From an uncultured Oscillospiraceae bacterium (lineage in GTDB: Bacteria > Bacillota > Clostridia > Oscillospirales > Ruminococcaceae), in NCBI GenBank assembly GCA_958403605.1, contig CATXYA010000062.1, positions 1 through 7,888 of the forward strand: 7,888 bases of DNA, in the 5' to 3' direction. The notes under the pieces are model-generated. The model did not search any database and was not told where the DNA came from. It saw only the letters and a program-made list of their open reading frames with translations. Below, in pieces: positions 1-6,295 of this stretch; position 1 is the first letter of the stretch, and each line of letters opens with the position of its first letter. Position numbers and translations under genes: made by a program.

Positions 1-728
1 CCCGGGCGGTGCTGGGGTACGAAAATGCCGTCACCCGCGCCATGGCGGAGGATGTGGTGGGCACCTACCGCTGGTTCACGCGCTTTTCCGTGGTGGACAA
101 CGGCGGCTTTCTGCGGGACGACGGCATGCTGTGCCTGGCGGAAAACGGCGCGGTGACGCCCGTGGTACACAAAAACGAGGTGGGCCTGCGCGGTGAGCAC
201 AATTTGGAAAACCTGCTGGCGGCCATGTCCGCCGTCTGGGGCCTGGTGCCGGTGGAGACGATGGCACAGGTGGCGCGGGACTTCAAGGGCGTGGAGCACC
301 GCATCGAGCCGGTGCGCATACTGGACGGCGTGCAGTGGTTCAATGATTCCATCGCCACCAGCCCTACCCGCGTCATCGCGGGGCTGCGGGCGTTCCAGCA
401 AAAGCTCATCATTATCGCCGGCGGCTCCGACAAGGGCATCAGCTTTGCCCCCATGGTGCCGGACCTGCTGGCCCATGTGAAGGTGCTCATCCTCACGGGC
501 GCCACGGCACAGAAGATCGAGGACGCCGTAAAGGCCGACCCCGGCTTTGCCGGCAGCGGCCTTCAAGTGGTGCGCGCCGCCAGTATGGCCGAGGCGGTGC
601 GGCTGGCCCGCGCCGCGGCAAAACCAGGCGACATCGTGTCGCTGTCGCCCGCCTGCGCCTCCTTCGACAGCTACCCGAATTTTGAGGCGCGGGGCCGCCA
701 TTACAAAAATTTGGTGAACGCCCTGTGA
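1..728 (+). CDS. murD: UDP-N-acetylmuramoyl-L-alanine--D-glutamate ligase (MurD), C-terminal half, 5' end outside window
   Basis: MurD is the cytoplasmic ligase that uses ATP to add D-glutamate to UDP-MurNAc-L-Ala in peptidoglycan precursor synthesis. About 241 residues are visible, reading in frame from base 3 to the TGA at 726-728. Full-length MurD is about 450 residues, so this is the end of the central ATP-binding domain plus the whole C-terminal domain. Recognisable Mur ligase motifs in order are GEHNLENLLAA, then FKGVEHRIEPV, NDSIATSPTRV (clostridial form of the NDSKATN motif), IIAGGSDKG, and the MurD signature LSPACASFD at 642-668 followed by NFEARG. The GTG at 9 is internal and not the start, because coding continues to the window edge. 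The gene has the high GC and CTG-rich leucine use of its surroundings. The next gene overlaps its stop by 4 bp, so the two are probably co-translated. The classical dcw neighbours (ftsW, murG) do not follow it. Identification is firm. Confidence 0.95.
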   Translation, partial: RAVLGYENAVTRAMAEDVVGTYRWFTRFSVVDNGGFLRDDGMLCLAENGAVTPVVHKNEVGLRGEHNLENLLAAMSAVWGLVPVETMAQVARDFKGVEHRIEPVRILDGVQWFNDSIATSPTRVIAGLRAFQQKLIIIAGGSDKGISFAPMVPDLLAHVKVLILTGATAQKIEDAVKADPGFAGSGLQVVRAASMAEAVRLARAAAKPGDIVSLSPACASFDSYPNFEARGRHYKNLVNAL

Positions 729-1462
729 TCCGGGAAGTCAGCCGGGAAAACGAGGCGGCGTTTTTCCGATGTCTCGGCGAGACGCCCTTTTTCGCGGCGC
801 TCATGCGCACGCTGTATGCCTCCAGCGGGGGCAAAGGCGTGCGGTTCTACCTGGCCGATGGGCAGGCGGCCTTGCAGGTGTGCGGCACGCACGGTCTGTT
901 GGTGGGGCGGCCCCGGGACGGGGAGGAGCTGGCAAGCTTCTGCACGTTCCAGGGCATCACGCGCCTGAAAAGCGACGGCTATTGTCCCAACGGATTTTCC
1001 GCCACGCCGCTGCCCATGATGCGGTACGACCCAGCGTCGGCGCCGCCCGTGCCGCCGTTGCCCGCGGGGATGGCGATGGACGAAATGCCCAGCATGCTGC
1101 GCCTCTTCGCAGAGCTTGACCGCCTGGGGGACGGCGCGGTGATGCCCGACGCCTTTGCGGTGGACGCCTGCGCCCGGCGCAACCGGGGCCTGGCCGATAT
1201 CCGCGCCCTGACGGCGCCTGACGGCCGCTACGCCGCCACGGCGGGCGTCTATGCCCTCCAGCCCTGGGAGGCTTACGTCGCGGCGGTGAAGACAGCCCCG
1301 GACTGCCGCGGCCGCGGCTGCGCGGGCTATCTCGTCTCCCTGCTGGCCCACACCTACGCCGACCGCCCGGTGCGCCTGCTGTGCGCCGAGGAGATGACCG
1401 CGTTTTACGCAAAGCTGGGGTTCGTGCGGGAAGGTGAAATTTTACAACTTGTAAAAAACTGA
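725..1462 (+). CDS. GNAT-family N-acetyltransferase
   Basis: This is a 245-residue protein with a GNAT acyl-CoA transferase domain in its C-terminal half. The acetyl-CoA motif A is visible at about residues 183-206: a beta strand AYVAAVKT followed by the pyrophosphate loop CRGRGCAGYL (R195-A200 core). A closing element, FYAKLGFVREG, lies at about 227-237, as is usual for the family. The first 110 residues are less conserved and may be a degenerate GNAT half or a substrate domain. The GTG start at 725 overlaps the murD TGA (GTGA), with GGTGA at 713-717 spaced 7 nt upstream. The acceptor cannot be told from sequence. Overlap with murD hints at a cell-envelope or amino-sugar substrate, but that is inference. 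The last eight codons (gaa att tta caa ctt gta aaa aac) are AT-rich, unlike the rest of the gene, which suggests a disturbed 3' end next to the AT-rich gene that follows. Confidence 0.85.
   Translation: MIREVSRENEAAFFRCLGETPFFAALMRTLYASSGGKGVRFYLADGQAALQVCGTHGLLVGRPRDGEELASFCTFQGITRLKSDGYCPNGFSATPLPMMRYDPASAPPVPPLPAGMAMDEMPSMLRLFAELDRLGDGAVMPDAFAVDACARRNRGLADIRALTAPDGRYAATAGVYALQPWEAYVAAVKTAPDCRGRGCAGYLVSLLAHTYADRPVRLLCAEEMTAFYAKLGFVREGEILQLVKN
1440..1456. repeat. 17-bp near-perfect palindrome at the end of the GNAT gene
   Basis: TTTTACAA (1440-1447), one central C, then TTGTAAAA (1449-1456): 8-bp arms with a 1-bp centre. It sits in the last codons of the GNAT gene, 16 bp before the ATG at 1473, exactly where base composition falls. 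It has the size and symmetry of a dimeric repressor operator, but AT-rich DNA produces such dyads by chance and no promoter is placed to use it. It could form only a weak RNA hairpin and has no following U-tract, so it is unlikely to be a terminator. Confidence 0.4.
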
Positions 1463-1463
1463 G
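1456..1463 (+). repeat. Left copy of 8-bp direct repeat AAACTGAG flanking the AT-rich gene
   Basis: AAACTGAG here contains the GNAT stop codon (TGA 1460-1462) and is repeated exactly at 3541-3548, immediately after the membrane glycosyltransferase stop. The preceding and following bases differ between copies, so the identity is 8 bp. It may be a target duplication or a recombination scar, or it may be chance similarity of two short AT-rich leaders. Confidence 0.45.
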
Positions 1464-1464
1464 G
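1461..1464 (+). promoter_or_regulatory. Ribosome binding site (GAGG) that decides the start of the AT-rich membrane gene
   Basis: GAGG ends 8 nt before the ATG at 1473, which is normal Shine-Dalgarno spacing. The in-frame TTG at 1467 would have only 2 nt of spacing, so ATG 1473 is the preferred start. Confidence 0.7.
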
Positions 1465-1472
1465 AATTGATA

Positions 1473-3542
1473 ATGAAAAAATTAGAAATAAGGAAATGTC
1501 AAATTGTTGATCTTTTGTTGGCATTGCTTCTATTTTTAATGTGTTTTACGATGTTTTCTGCGATGCGACGTAGCTTGTATTTTTTGGATGAATTAGATAA
1601 TTTTGCAAATGGCTTGCAAATTGCAAAAGGTGCATTACTTTATCGGGATATTTTTAGTCAGCACATGCCTTTGATGTATTATCTTTGTGCTTTGATGGCA
1701 AAACTGGGGATCCATACGATTTTGGGGTTTCGACTAGCATGGTATACGGTGCTGGCAGGATGTTACACAGCTGTTTTTTGGAGATACAAAAAACATTTTG
1801 GACGTACGCCACTTTTGTTATGGCCTATTTTCTATTTGCTCGCGGTCTCGACGCAGAGTCTTTGCTTTGCGATTTTATCTGAACAATTGCAGGCAGTAGG
1901 AATTGTAATCTTGGTTTTGGAGTTTCTGCAATTTTGCAGCACAAGAGAAATTCCTTGGGACAGTGCTGTTGCAATCGCACTGTCTATCAATCTGGCTTTC
2001 TTATCGGCATTCATAGCCTTGTTCAGTTGTGCAGCAATCGTATGTGCTTATATCATTTGGGAGATTTTTTATTGCGTAAAACAGAAGATGCACTTTGGAA
2101 AATCCATTTTTTATCTATGGAAAAAATATTGGCTCACAATCGTTTTAACTTTGTTGCCGATTGCTATCTTGATGCTTTATTATGCTACGCAAGGGGCTTT
2201 GCATGAACTAATATATTTTACTTTTTCTTTTAATACAGAGGTCTATAGTAAGTATATTGGAATTGGAGAAAGTCCGATTGCTGCGATCACAGGAGCTTTT
2301 CATTTATTCGGTTTGACTTGTCGTTCTGCATTTGATACGTTGCTTGGAGATATATCAGATATTTCTTTTGCAACGGCACTCCTTCTTGTGGGGAAAGATC
2401 TCCTTTTACTAGGGATGGTGAGAAAACGGGAATGGACAAAAGCGGTTGTCTTGCAACTTTGTTTCATTCTGTGTGGAGTACGTGGCTTCTTTAATTTTCA
2501 TGCGCTGCAAACTCTTTCGTTTGTAGCGCTCAGTACGGCACTATTTGTGGGCCAGCTATGGATCTTTGCCAAAAGCAACTCCTTCACTGAAAAAAGCAGA
2601 GCTTTTAAATTGGTTTGGCGTGGATGCAGCTATGGTGTGATAGTCCTCATGATAGGGCTGGTGTTGTATGGAAATAATCGATACTTTTGGGATCGAAGAG
2701 ATGATTTATATCCAACGGCGTGGGAATTAGAACCGAAATACTCTTCTCTTTCTAATGAAGGGCTCCTTGCACATTTTGCAGAGCCGGATGAATATATTTT
2801 ACAGAATATTAATGGCGAAGGACTCTATATCACAACGGATGTACGGATGGCGCCTTATAGTACGGGGGCTTCACCTTGGGCGTGGGAAGCTACACGAGAA
2901 CGATCGATGCAATTATTGGCGGAAAATCCGCCAAGATTTGCAATTTTTGATCCGGACTACACGGTGTTCAAAGCTTTTGTAGTACGAGATTACGCTCCGG
3001 AGTTAACGGCGTTCATATATGATAATTATCGGCCGTTAGAAATAGGAGGAGATCACCTTTGGATCCGTAATGATTGGATCACAAAAATTGAAAAAGAACT
3101 GGGAAAAATGCAGGAATATGTTCCTCGAGGGGATACGTTAGCGCCCATCTTTTCCAGTAGCGGCACAGTTTTTGAGCAACGTTTTGTTGCAGAGCGGGAA
3201 GCACTGCAGGAAATTACGATTCGGCCCGCGACCTTCGGGACTTCCTACGACGGAACGATCACGTTTGAATTATGGGAGGAAGGACAAGAAAAAATTGCGG
3301 CATGGTCTTTGCGGGGCAAAGATATCAAAGACAGCGCACCGCAAGTCCTTTATCAAAAAGATTTCTCCGAAGACCGGATTGCTTTGACGCCGGGAAAAAC
3401 TTATTGTTTAAAAATTCAGCCGCAAAGTCCTTCGGGGGCAGCAAATTTCAGCCTATGGATGCGACAGGCCCCGGGAAATGCGTGTCAAGCGTGGATGAAC
3501 GGGGAGCCGCAGCCTTATAACTATGATATTATACTAATATAA
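1473..3542 (+). CDS. Multi-pass membrane glycosyltransferase-like protein (GT-C / PMT_2 type) with C-terminal soluble domains
   Basis: The predicted protein has 689 residues from the ATG at 1473; an upstream TTG at 1467 is rejected on ribosome-binding-site spacing. Residues 1-400 are mostly hydrophobic, with about ten to twelve likely membrane segments, the first near 12-32. Just after it comes an acidic motif, DELDN (39-43), then GALLYRDIFSQHMPLMYY (53-70). This order matches GT-C enzymes, where an Asp/Glu in the first outer loop is catalytic and the donor is a polyprenyl-phosphate sugar. Residues about 401-550 are soluble, and about 565-665 look like a beta-rich sandwich module often fused to Firmicute envelope glycosyltransferases. 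The role is probably sugar transfer to a surface glycan, teichoic acid or protein outside the membrane; donor and acceptor are unknown. One sampled 60-base line (2161-2220) is 33% GC against 72% for 3901-3960 in the next gene, and leucine is often TTA/TTG, so acquisition by transfer is likely. It lies 10 bp after the GNAT stop and 21 bp before the next start. Confidence 0.75.
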   Translation: MKKLEIRKCQIVDLLLALLLFLMCFTMFSAMRRSLYFLDELDNFANGLQIAKGALLYRDIFSQHMPLMYYLCALMAKLGIHTILGFRLAWYTVLAGCYTAVFWRYKKHFGRTPLLLWPIFYLLAVSTQSLCFAILSEQLQAVGIVILVLEFLQFCSTREIPWDSAVAIALSINLAFLSAFIALFSCAAIVCAYIIWEIFYCVKQKMHFGKSIFYLWKKYWLTIVLTLLPIAILMLYYATQGALHELIYFTFSFNTEVYSKYIGIGESPIAAITGAFHLFGLTCRSAFDTLLGDISDISFATALLLVGKDLLLLGMVRKREWTKAVVLQLCFILCGVRGFFNFHALQTLSFVALSTALFVGQLWIFAKSNSFTEKSRAFKLVWRGCSYGVIVLMIGLVLYGNNRYFWDRRDDLYPTAWELEPKYSSLSNEGLLAHFAEPDEYILQNINGEGLYITTDVRMAPYSTGASPWAWEATRERSMQLLAENPPRFAIFDPDYTVFKAFVVRDYAPELTAFIYDNYRPLEIGGDHLWIRNDWITKIEKELGKMQEYVPRGDTLAPIFSSSGTVFEQRFVAEREALQEITIRPATFGTSYDGTITFELWEEGQEKIAAWSLRGKDIKDSAPQVLYQKDFSEDRIALTPGKTYCLKIQPQSPSGAANFSLWMRQAPGNACQAWMNGEPQPYNYDIILI

Positions 3543-3548
3543 ACTGAG
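3541..3548 (+). repeat. Right copy of 8-bp direct repeat AAACTGAG
   Basis: This is an exact match to 1456-1463. It begins within the TAA stop (3540-3542) of the membrane gene. Joining the left copy to the bases after this one (3549 onward) would keep the GNAT TGA, the AAGGA ribosome binding site at 3552-3556 and the ATG at 3564, giving a normal two-gene junction. Confidence 0.45.
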
Positions 3549-3563
3549 AGCAAGGATAAAATT

Positions 3564-4820
3564 ATGATCGAAACATTTTTTGAACTGCCGGAACAACTGA
3601 AGCCCCTGGACGAACGCGTGCTCGGGCTTTGCGCTGCGCCGTTTGCCGAATTGGAAAAAATCAAGGAGTACAATCAGCTGAAGATGCTGAAGGCCTTTAC
3701 CGATTGCCGCGTGGGGGCGGAACATTTGGTGGGCTCCACCGGATACGGCAACACCGACCCGGGCCGGGATAAGCTGGAACAGGTGTTCGCCCAGGTGGTG
3801 GGCGCCGAGGACGCCTTGGTGCGCCAGAGCTTCATGTCCGGTACGCACACGCTGGCGGTGGCGCTGTTTGGCGTGCTGCGGCCCGGCGACCGCTTCGTCA
3901 GTGCGGCGGGGCGGCCCTATGACACGCTGCAGAGCGTCATCGGACTCATCGGCGAGGCGGGAAACGGCAGCCTGCAGGAGTGGAGCGTGGTCTATGACGA
4001 GGCCCCGCTGCGCGACGAACACCCGGATCTGGCACTGATCGCAGAAAAATGCCGGGGCGCCAAGATGTGTTACATCCAGCGCAGCCGCGGCTACAGCAGC
4101 CGGGACGCGCTGACGCTGGAGGAGATCGCGGCCATTAGCCGCGCGGCCAAGGAGGCTCAGCCGGACATCATCGTGATGGTGGACAACTGTTACGGCGAGT
4201 TCACGCAGAAACAGGAGCCCACCCAGGCGGGGGCCGACCTGATGGCGGGCAGTCTCATCAAAAACCCGGGCGGCGGCATCGCGCCCACGGGCGGCTACAT
4301 CGCGGGGCGGGCGGACCTGGTGGCCCTGTGCGGGCACCGGCTGACGGCCCCCGGTGTGGGCGCCGAGATCGGCTGTACGCTGGACGTGCTGCGCCAGCTG
4401 TACCTCGGCCTTTACTACGCGCCCGGCGTGGTGTGCGAGGCACTGAAGGCCAGCGTCTATGCGGCCTGCCTGTTCGAACAGCTGGGCTATGCGGTGACGC
4501 CGCACTATTTGAAGCCGCGCAACGACATCGTCACCATCGTGCAGTGCAAAAGCCCGGAGGGCATGGTGGCGCTGTGCGGCGGCATCCAGGCCGGCAGCCC
4601 GGTGGACAGCTACGCCGCGCCGGAGCCCAGCGACATGCCGGGCTACACGGATAAGGTCATCATGGCGGCGGGCGCGTTCACGCTGGGGTCCAGCATCGAG
4701 CTGTCCGCCGACGGCCCCATGCGGGAGCCTTACGCCGTCTACATGCAGGGCGGCCTGAACTTTCATGCGGCCCGCGCGGGCATTTTGCTGGGCGCGGCGC
4801 GCATGATGAATCTTACATAA
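3564..4820 (+). CDS. Methionine gamma-lyase-like PLP-dependent protein (PF06838, 'aluminium resistance'/YnbB family)
   Basis: This 418-residue protein has the full length of the PF06838 family, a fold-type I PLP enzyme group related to Cys/Met metabolism enzymes. Landmarks are GSTGYGNTD (57-65), the phosphate-binding-type SGTHT (92-96), VDNCYGEF with Asp207 placed to contact the PLP ring nitrogen, and GSLIKNPGGG, where Lys233 is the expected PLP Schiff-base lysine. The C-terminal part has GSSIELSADGP and YMQGGLNFHAARAG, also typical of this family. The start is ATG 3564 with AAGGA at 3552-3556, 7 nt spacing. Family members are annotated as methionine gamma-lyase or aluminium resistance proteins, but the true substrate is poorly established, so I do not assign one. 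cysS follows after 14 bp in the same direction, which would fit a role in sulfur amino acid handling. Composition and codon use match murD and cysS, so this is a resident gene. Confidence 0.88.
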   Translation: MIETFFELPEQLKPLDERVLGLCAAPFAELEKIKEYNQLKMLKAFTDCRVGAEHLVGSTGYGNTDPGRDKLEQVFAQVVGAEDALVRQSFMSGTHTLAVALFGVLRPGDRFVSAAGRPYDTLQSVIGLIGEAGNGSLQEWSVVYDEAPLRDEHPDLALIAEKCRGAKMCYIQRSRGYSSRDALTLEEIAAISRAAKEAQPDIIVMVDNCYGEFTQKQEPTQAGADLMAGSLIKNPGGGIAPTGGYIAGRADLVALCGHRLTAPGVGAEIGCTLDVLRQLYLGLYYAPGVVCEALKASVYAACLFEQLGYAVTPHYLKPRNDIVTIVQCKSPEGMVALCGGIQAGSPVDSYAAPEPSDMPGYTDKVIMAAGAFTLGSSIELSADGPMREPYAVYMQGGLNFHAARAGILLGAARMMNLT

Positions 4821-4826
4821 AGGAGA
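4821..4826 (+). promoter_or_regulatory. Ribosome binding site of cysS
   Basis: AGGAGA begins right after the TAA of the PLP enzyme gene and lies 8 nt before the ATG at 4835. The 14-bp gap leaves no room for a T-box leader, so cysS cannot be controlled by a T-box of its own here and must share upstream transcription or use a promoter inside the preceding gene. Confidence 0.7.
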
Positions 4827-4834
4827 GAACAGGG

Positions 4835-6232
4835 ATGAAGATCTTCAACACGCTCACCCGCCGCAAGGAAGAGCTGGTGCCCCTCAAAGAGGGCGAGGTG
4901 CGCATCTATGTCTGCGGCCCCACGGTGTACAATTACGTGCACATCGGCAACGCGCGCCCCGTGGTGGTGTTCGACACCCTGCGGCGGTACTTGATGGACC
5001 AGGGCAATGACGTCAGATTCGTGTCCAACATCACGGATATCGACGATAAGCTCATCCAGCGGGCCAAAGAAGAGGGCGTCTCCATGCAGGCGTTTGCCCA
5101 AAGGTATGAAGCCGCCTTTTTGGAGGACTGCCAAGGCCTGAACGCGCTGGAGCCCACGGTGCGCCCCCGCGCCACCGAACACATCGAGCAGATCCTCTCC
5201 ATCGTGGCGGATCTCATCGAAAAGGGCCACGCCTATGTGGCGAAGAACGGCGACGTCTACTTCCGCGTGAAGTCCGACAAGGACTACGGCAAGCTGTCCC
5301 ACCTCAACATGGACGAGCTGGAATCCGGCTTCCGAGAGCTGCGCAGCAACATGGGCGAGGATTTGAAAGAGGATCCGGCGGATTTCGCGGTGTGGAAGGC
5401 CGCCAAGCCCGGCGAGCCCGCCTGGGAGAGCCCCTACGGCCCCGGCCGCCCCGGCTGGCACATCGAGTGCTCGGCCATGGCGCGCACCCATCTGGGCAAT
5501 ACCATCGACATCCATGCGGGCGGCGAGGATCTGATCTTCCCGCACCATGAGAACGAGATCGCCCAGTCCGAGTGCGCCAACGGCTGCACCTTCGCCCGCT
5601 ACTGGATGCACAATGCATTCCTCAACATCGACAACCACAAAATGTCCAAGAGCGCAGGCAACTTCTTTACTGTGCGCGAGCTGGCGCAGGTGTACGGCTA
5701 TGAGCCCATCCGCTACTTCCTGCTGACGGCGCAGTACCGCAGTCCGCTGAATTACACCCAGGCGCTGCTGGAGGACTGCAAAACCAGCCTGCAGCGGCTG
5801 TACACCTGCCGCGAGAATCTGGATTTTGCGCTGGCCAACGCCCAAGGTACGGAAGACGTGTTAGAAGAGAAAGCAAAGACGGCGAAAGCCCGCTTCTGCG
5901 CCGCGATGGACGACGATCTGAACACGCCGGCGGCGCTGGGCGCGCTGTTCGATTTCGTGCGTGAGATCAACACGCTGGCGGGCGCTTCCTCCAAGGAAGC
6001 TCTGGAAGCCGCCGCTGCGGTTTTCGACGAGCTCACCGGCGTGCTGGGTCTGCTGTACAACCGCAAGAAGGACGAGATCCCCGCTGACATCCTGGCGCTG
6101 GTGGAAGCGCGCGCCGCGGCGAAAAAGGCCAAGGACTGGCCCCGCGCCGACGCCATCCGCGCGGAGCTGATGCAAAAGGGTTACGTGGTGGAGGACACCC
6201 CGCAGGGGCCGAAGGTCAGCAAGGCGAATTGA
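4835..6232 (+). CDS. cysS: Cysteine--tRNA ligase (CysRS)
   Basis: This cytoplasmic class Ia synthetase activates cysteine with ATP and charges tRNA-Cys. The 465-residue length is normal. The class I signatures are HIGN at 36-39 (within YVHIGNARP) and KMSKS at 269-273. The zinc site that selects cysteine is complete: Cys27 (in YVCGPTVYN), Cys212 (in WHIECSAMA), His237 and Glu241 (in FPHHENE). The N-terminal Rossmann domain is followed by the connective peptide, stem-contact region and a helical C-terminal part (about 300-465) that includes [14 protein letters not shown] and ends in a lysine- and alanine-rich anticodon-binding segment. No key residue is missing and no frameshift is seen. It is the last gene of the rightward run, with a hairpin beginning 13 bp after its stop. 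Identification is firm. Confidence 0.97.
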   Translation: MKIFNTLTRRKEELVPLKEGEVRIYVCGPTVYNYVHIGNARPVVVFDTLRRYLMDQGNDVRFVSNITDIDDKLIQRAKEEGVSMQAFAQRYEAAFLEDCQGLNALEPTVRPRATEHIEQILSIVADLIEKGHAYVAKNGDVYFRVKSDKDYGKLSHLNMDELESGFRELRSNMGEDLKEDPADFAVWKAAKPGEPAWESPYGPGRPGWHIECSAMARTHLGNTIDIHAGGEDLIFPHHENEIAQSECANGCTFARYWMHNAFLNIDNHKMSKSAGNFFTVRELAQVYGYEPIRYFLLTAQYRSPLNYTQALLEDCKTSLQRLYTCRENLDFALANAQGTEDVLEEKAKTAKARFCAAMDDDLNTPAALGALFDFVREINTLAGASSKEALEAAAAVFDELTGVLGLLYNRKKDEIPADILALVEARAAAKKAKDWPRADAIRAELMQKGYVVEDTPQGPKVSKAN

Positions 6233-6245
6233 TCAAAAAATGAAA

Positions 6246-6281
6246 AAACGCCGGCGCTTTGATTTTAAAGCGTCGGTGTTT
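6246..6281. terminator. Intrinsic terminator between convergent genes, probably bidirectional
   Basis: Arms 6246-6260 (AAACGCCGGCGCTTT) and 6267-6281 (AAAGCGTCGGTGTTT) pair over 15 bp with two G-U wobbles in the plus-strand RNA, around a 6-nt loop, GATTTT. On the plus strand the hairpin follows cysS and leads into a moderately T-rich tract. Read leftward, the two wobbles become A-C mismatches, but the transcript then ends in a strong U-tract, the complement of the A-runs at 6235-6240 and 6243-6248. It therefore probably serves both cysS and the leftward membrane gene ending at 6296. It fills most of the 63-bp intergenic space. Confidence 0.85.
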
Positions 6282-6295
6282 GCATTTAGATAGCA

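Noticed and set aside
1467..1472. TTG start at 1467 for the AT-rich membrane gene
   Set aside because: It is only 2 nt from the GAGG ribosome binding site, while ATG 1473 has 8-nt spacing.
1441..1474. Promoter-like TTTACA and GATAAT boxes before the AT-rich gene
   Set aside because: The boxes are 22 nt apart, too far for a normal sigma-A promoter, and transcription would start inside the coding sequence.
3522..3540. TATGAT/TATACT-like boxes and the small dyad ATATTA-TAC-TAATAT before the PF06838 gene
   Set aside because: No credible -35 element lies 16-18 nt upstream of any of the candidate -10 boxes, and such dyads are common in AT-only sequence.
1464..3548. An insertion sequence carrying its own transposase around the AT-rich gene
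   Set aside because: No transposase or integrase frame is present, and I found no terminal inverted repeats when comparing the two ends by eye.
3534..4766. A 410-residue open frame on the minus strand, antisense to the PF06838 gene
   Set aside because: It is rich in His, Arg, Ala and Gly with no recognisable domain, and it mirrors a clear PLP enzyme. Long antisense frames are expected in GC-rich genes with strong third-position bias.
4763..5845. A 360-residue minus-strand frame antisense to cysS that abuts the previous antisense frame
   Set aside because: It lies fully over cysS, whose motifs are all intact, and its own translation has no known motif. The 4-bp abutment with the other antisense frame looks operon-like but is a by-product of codon bias.
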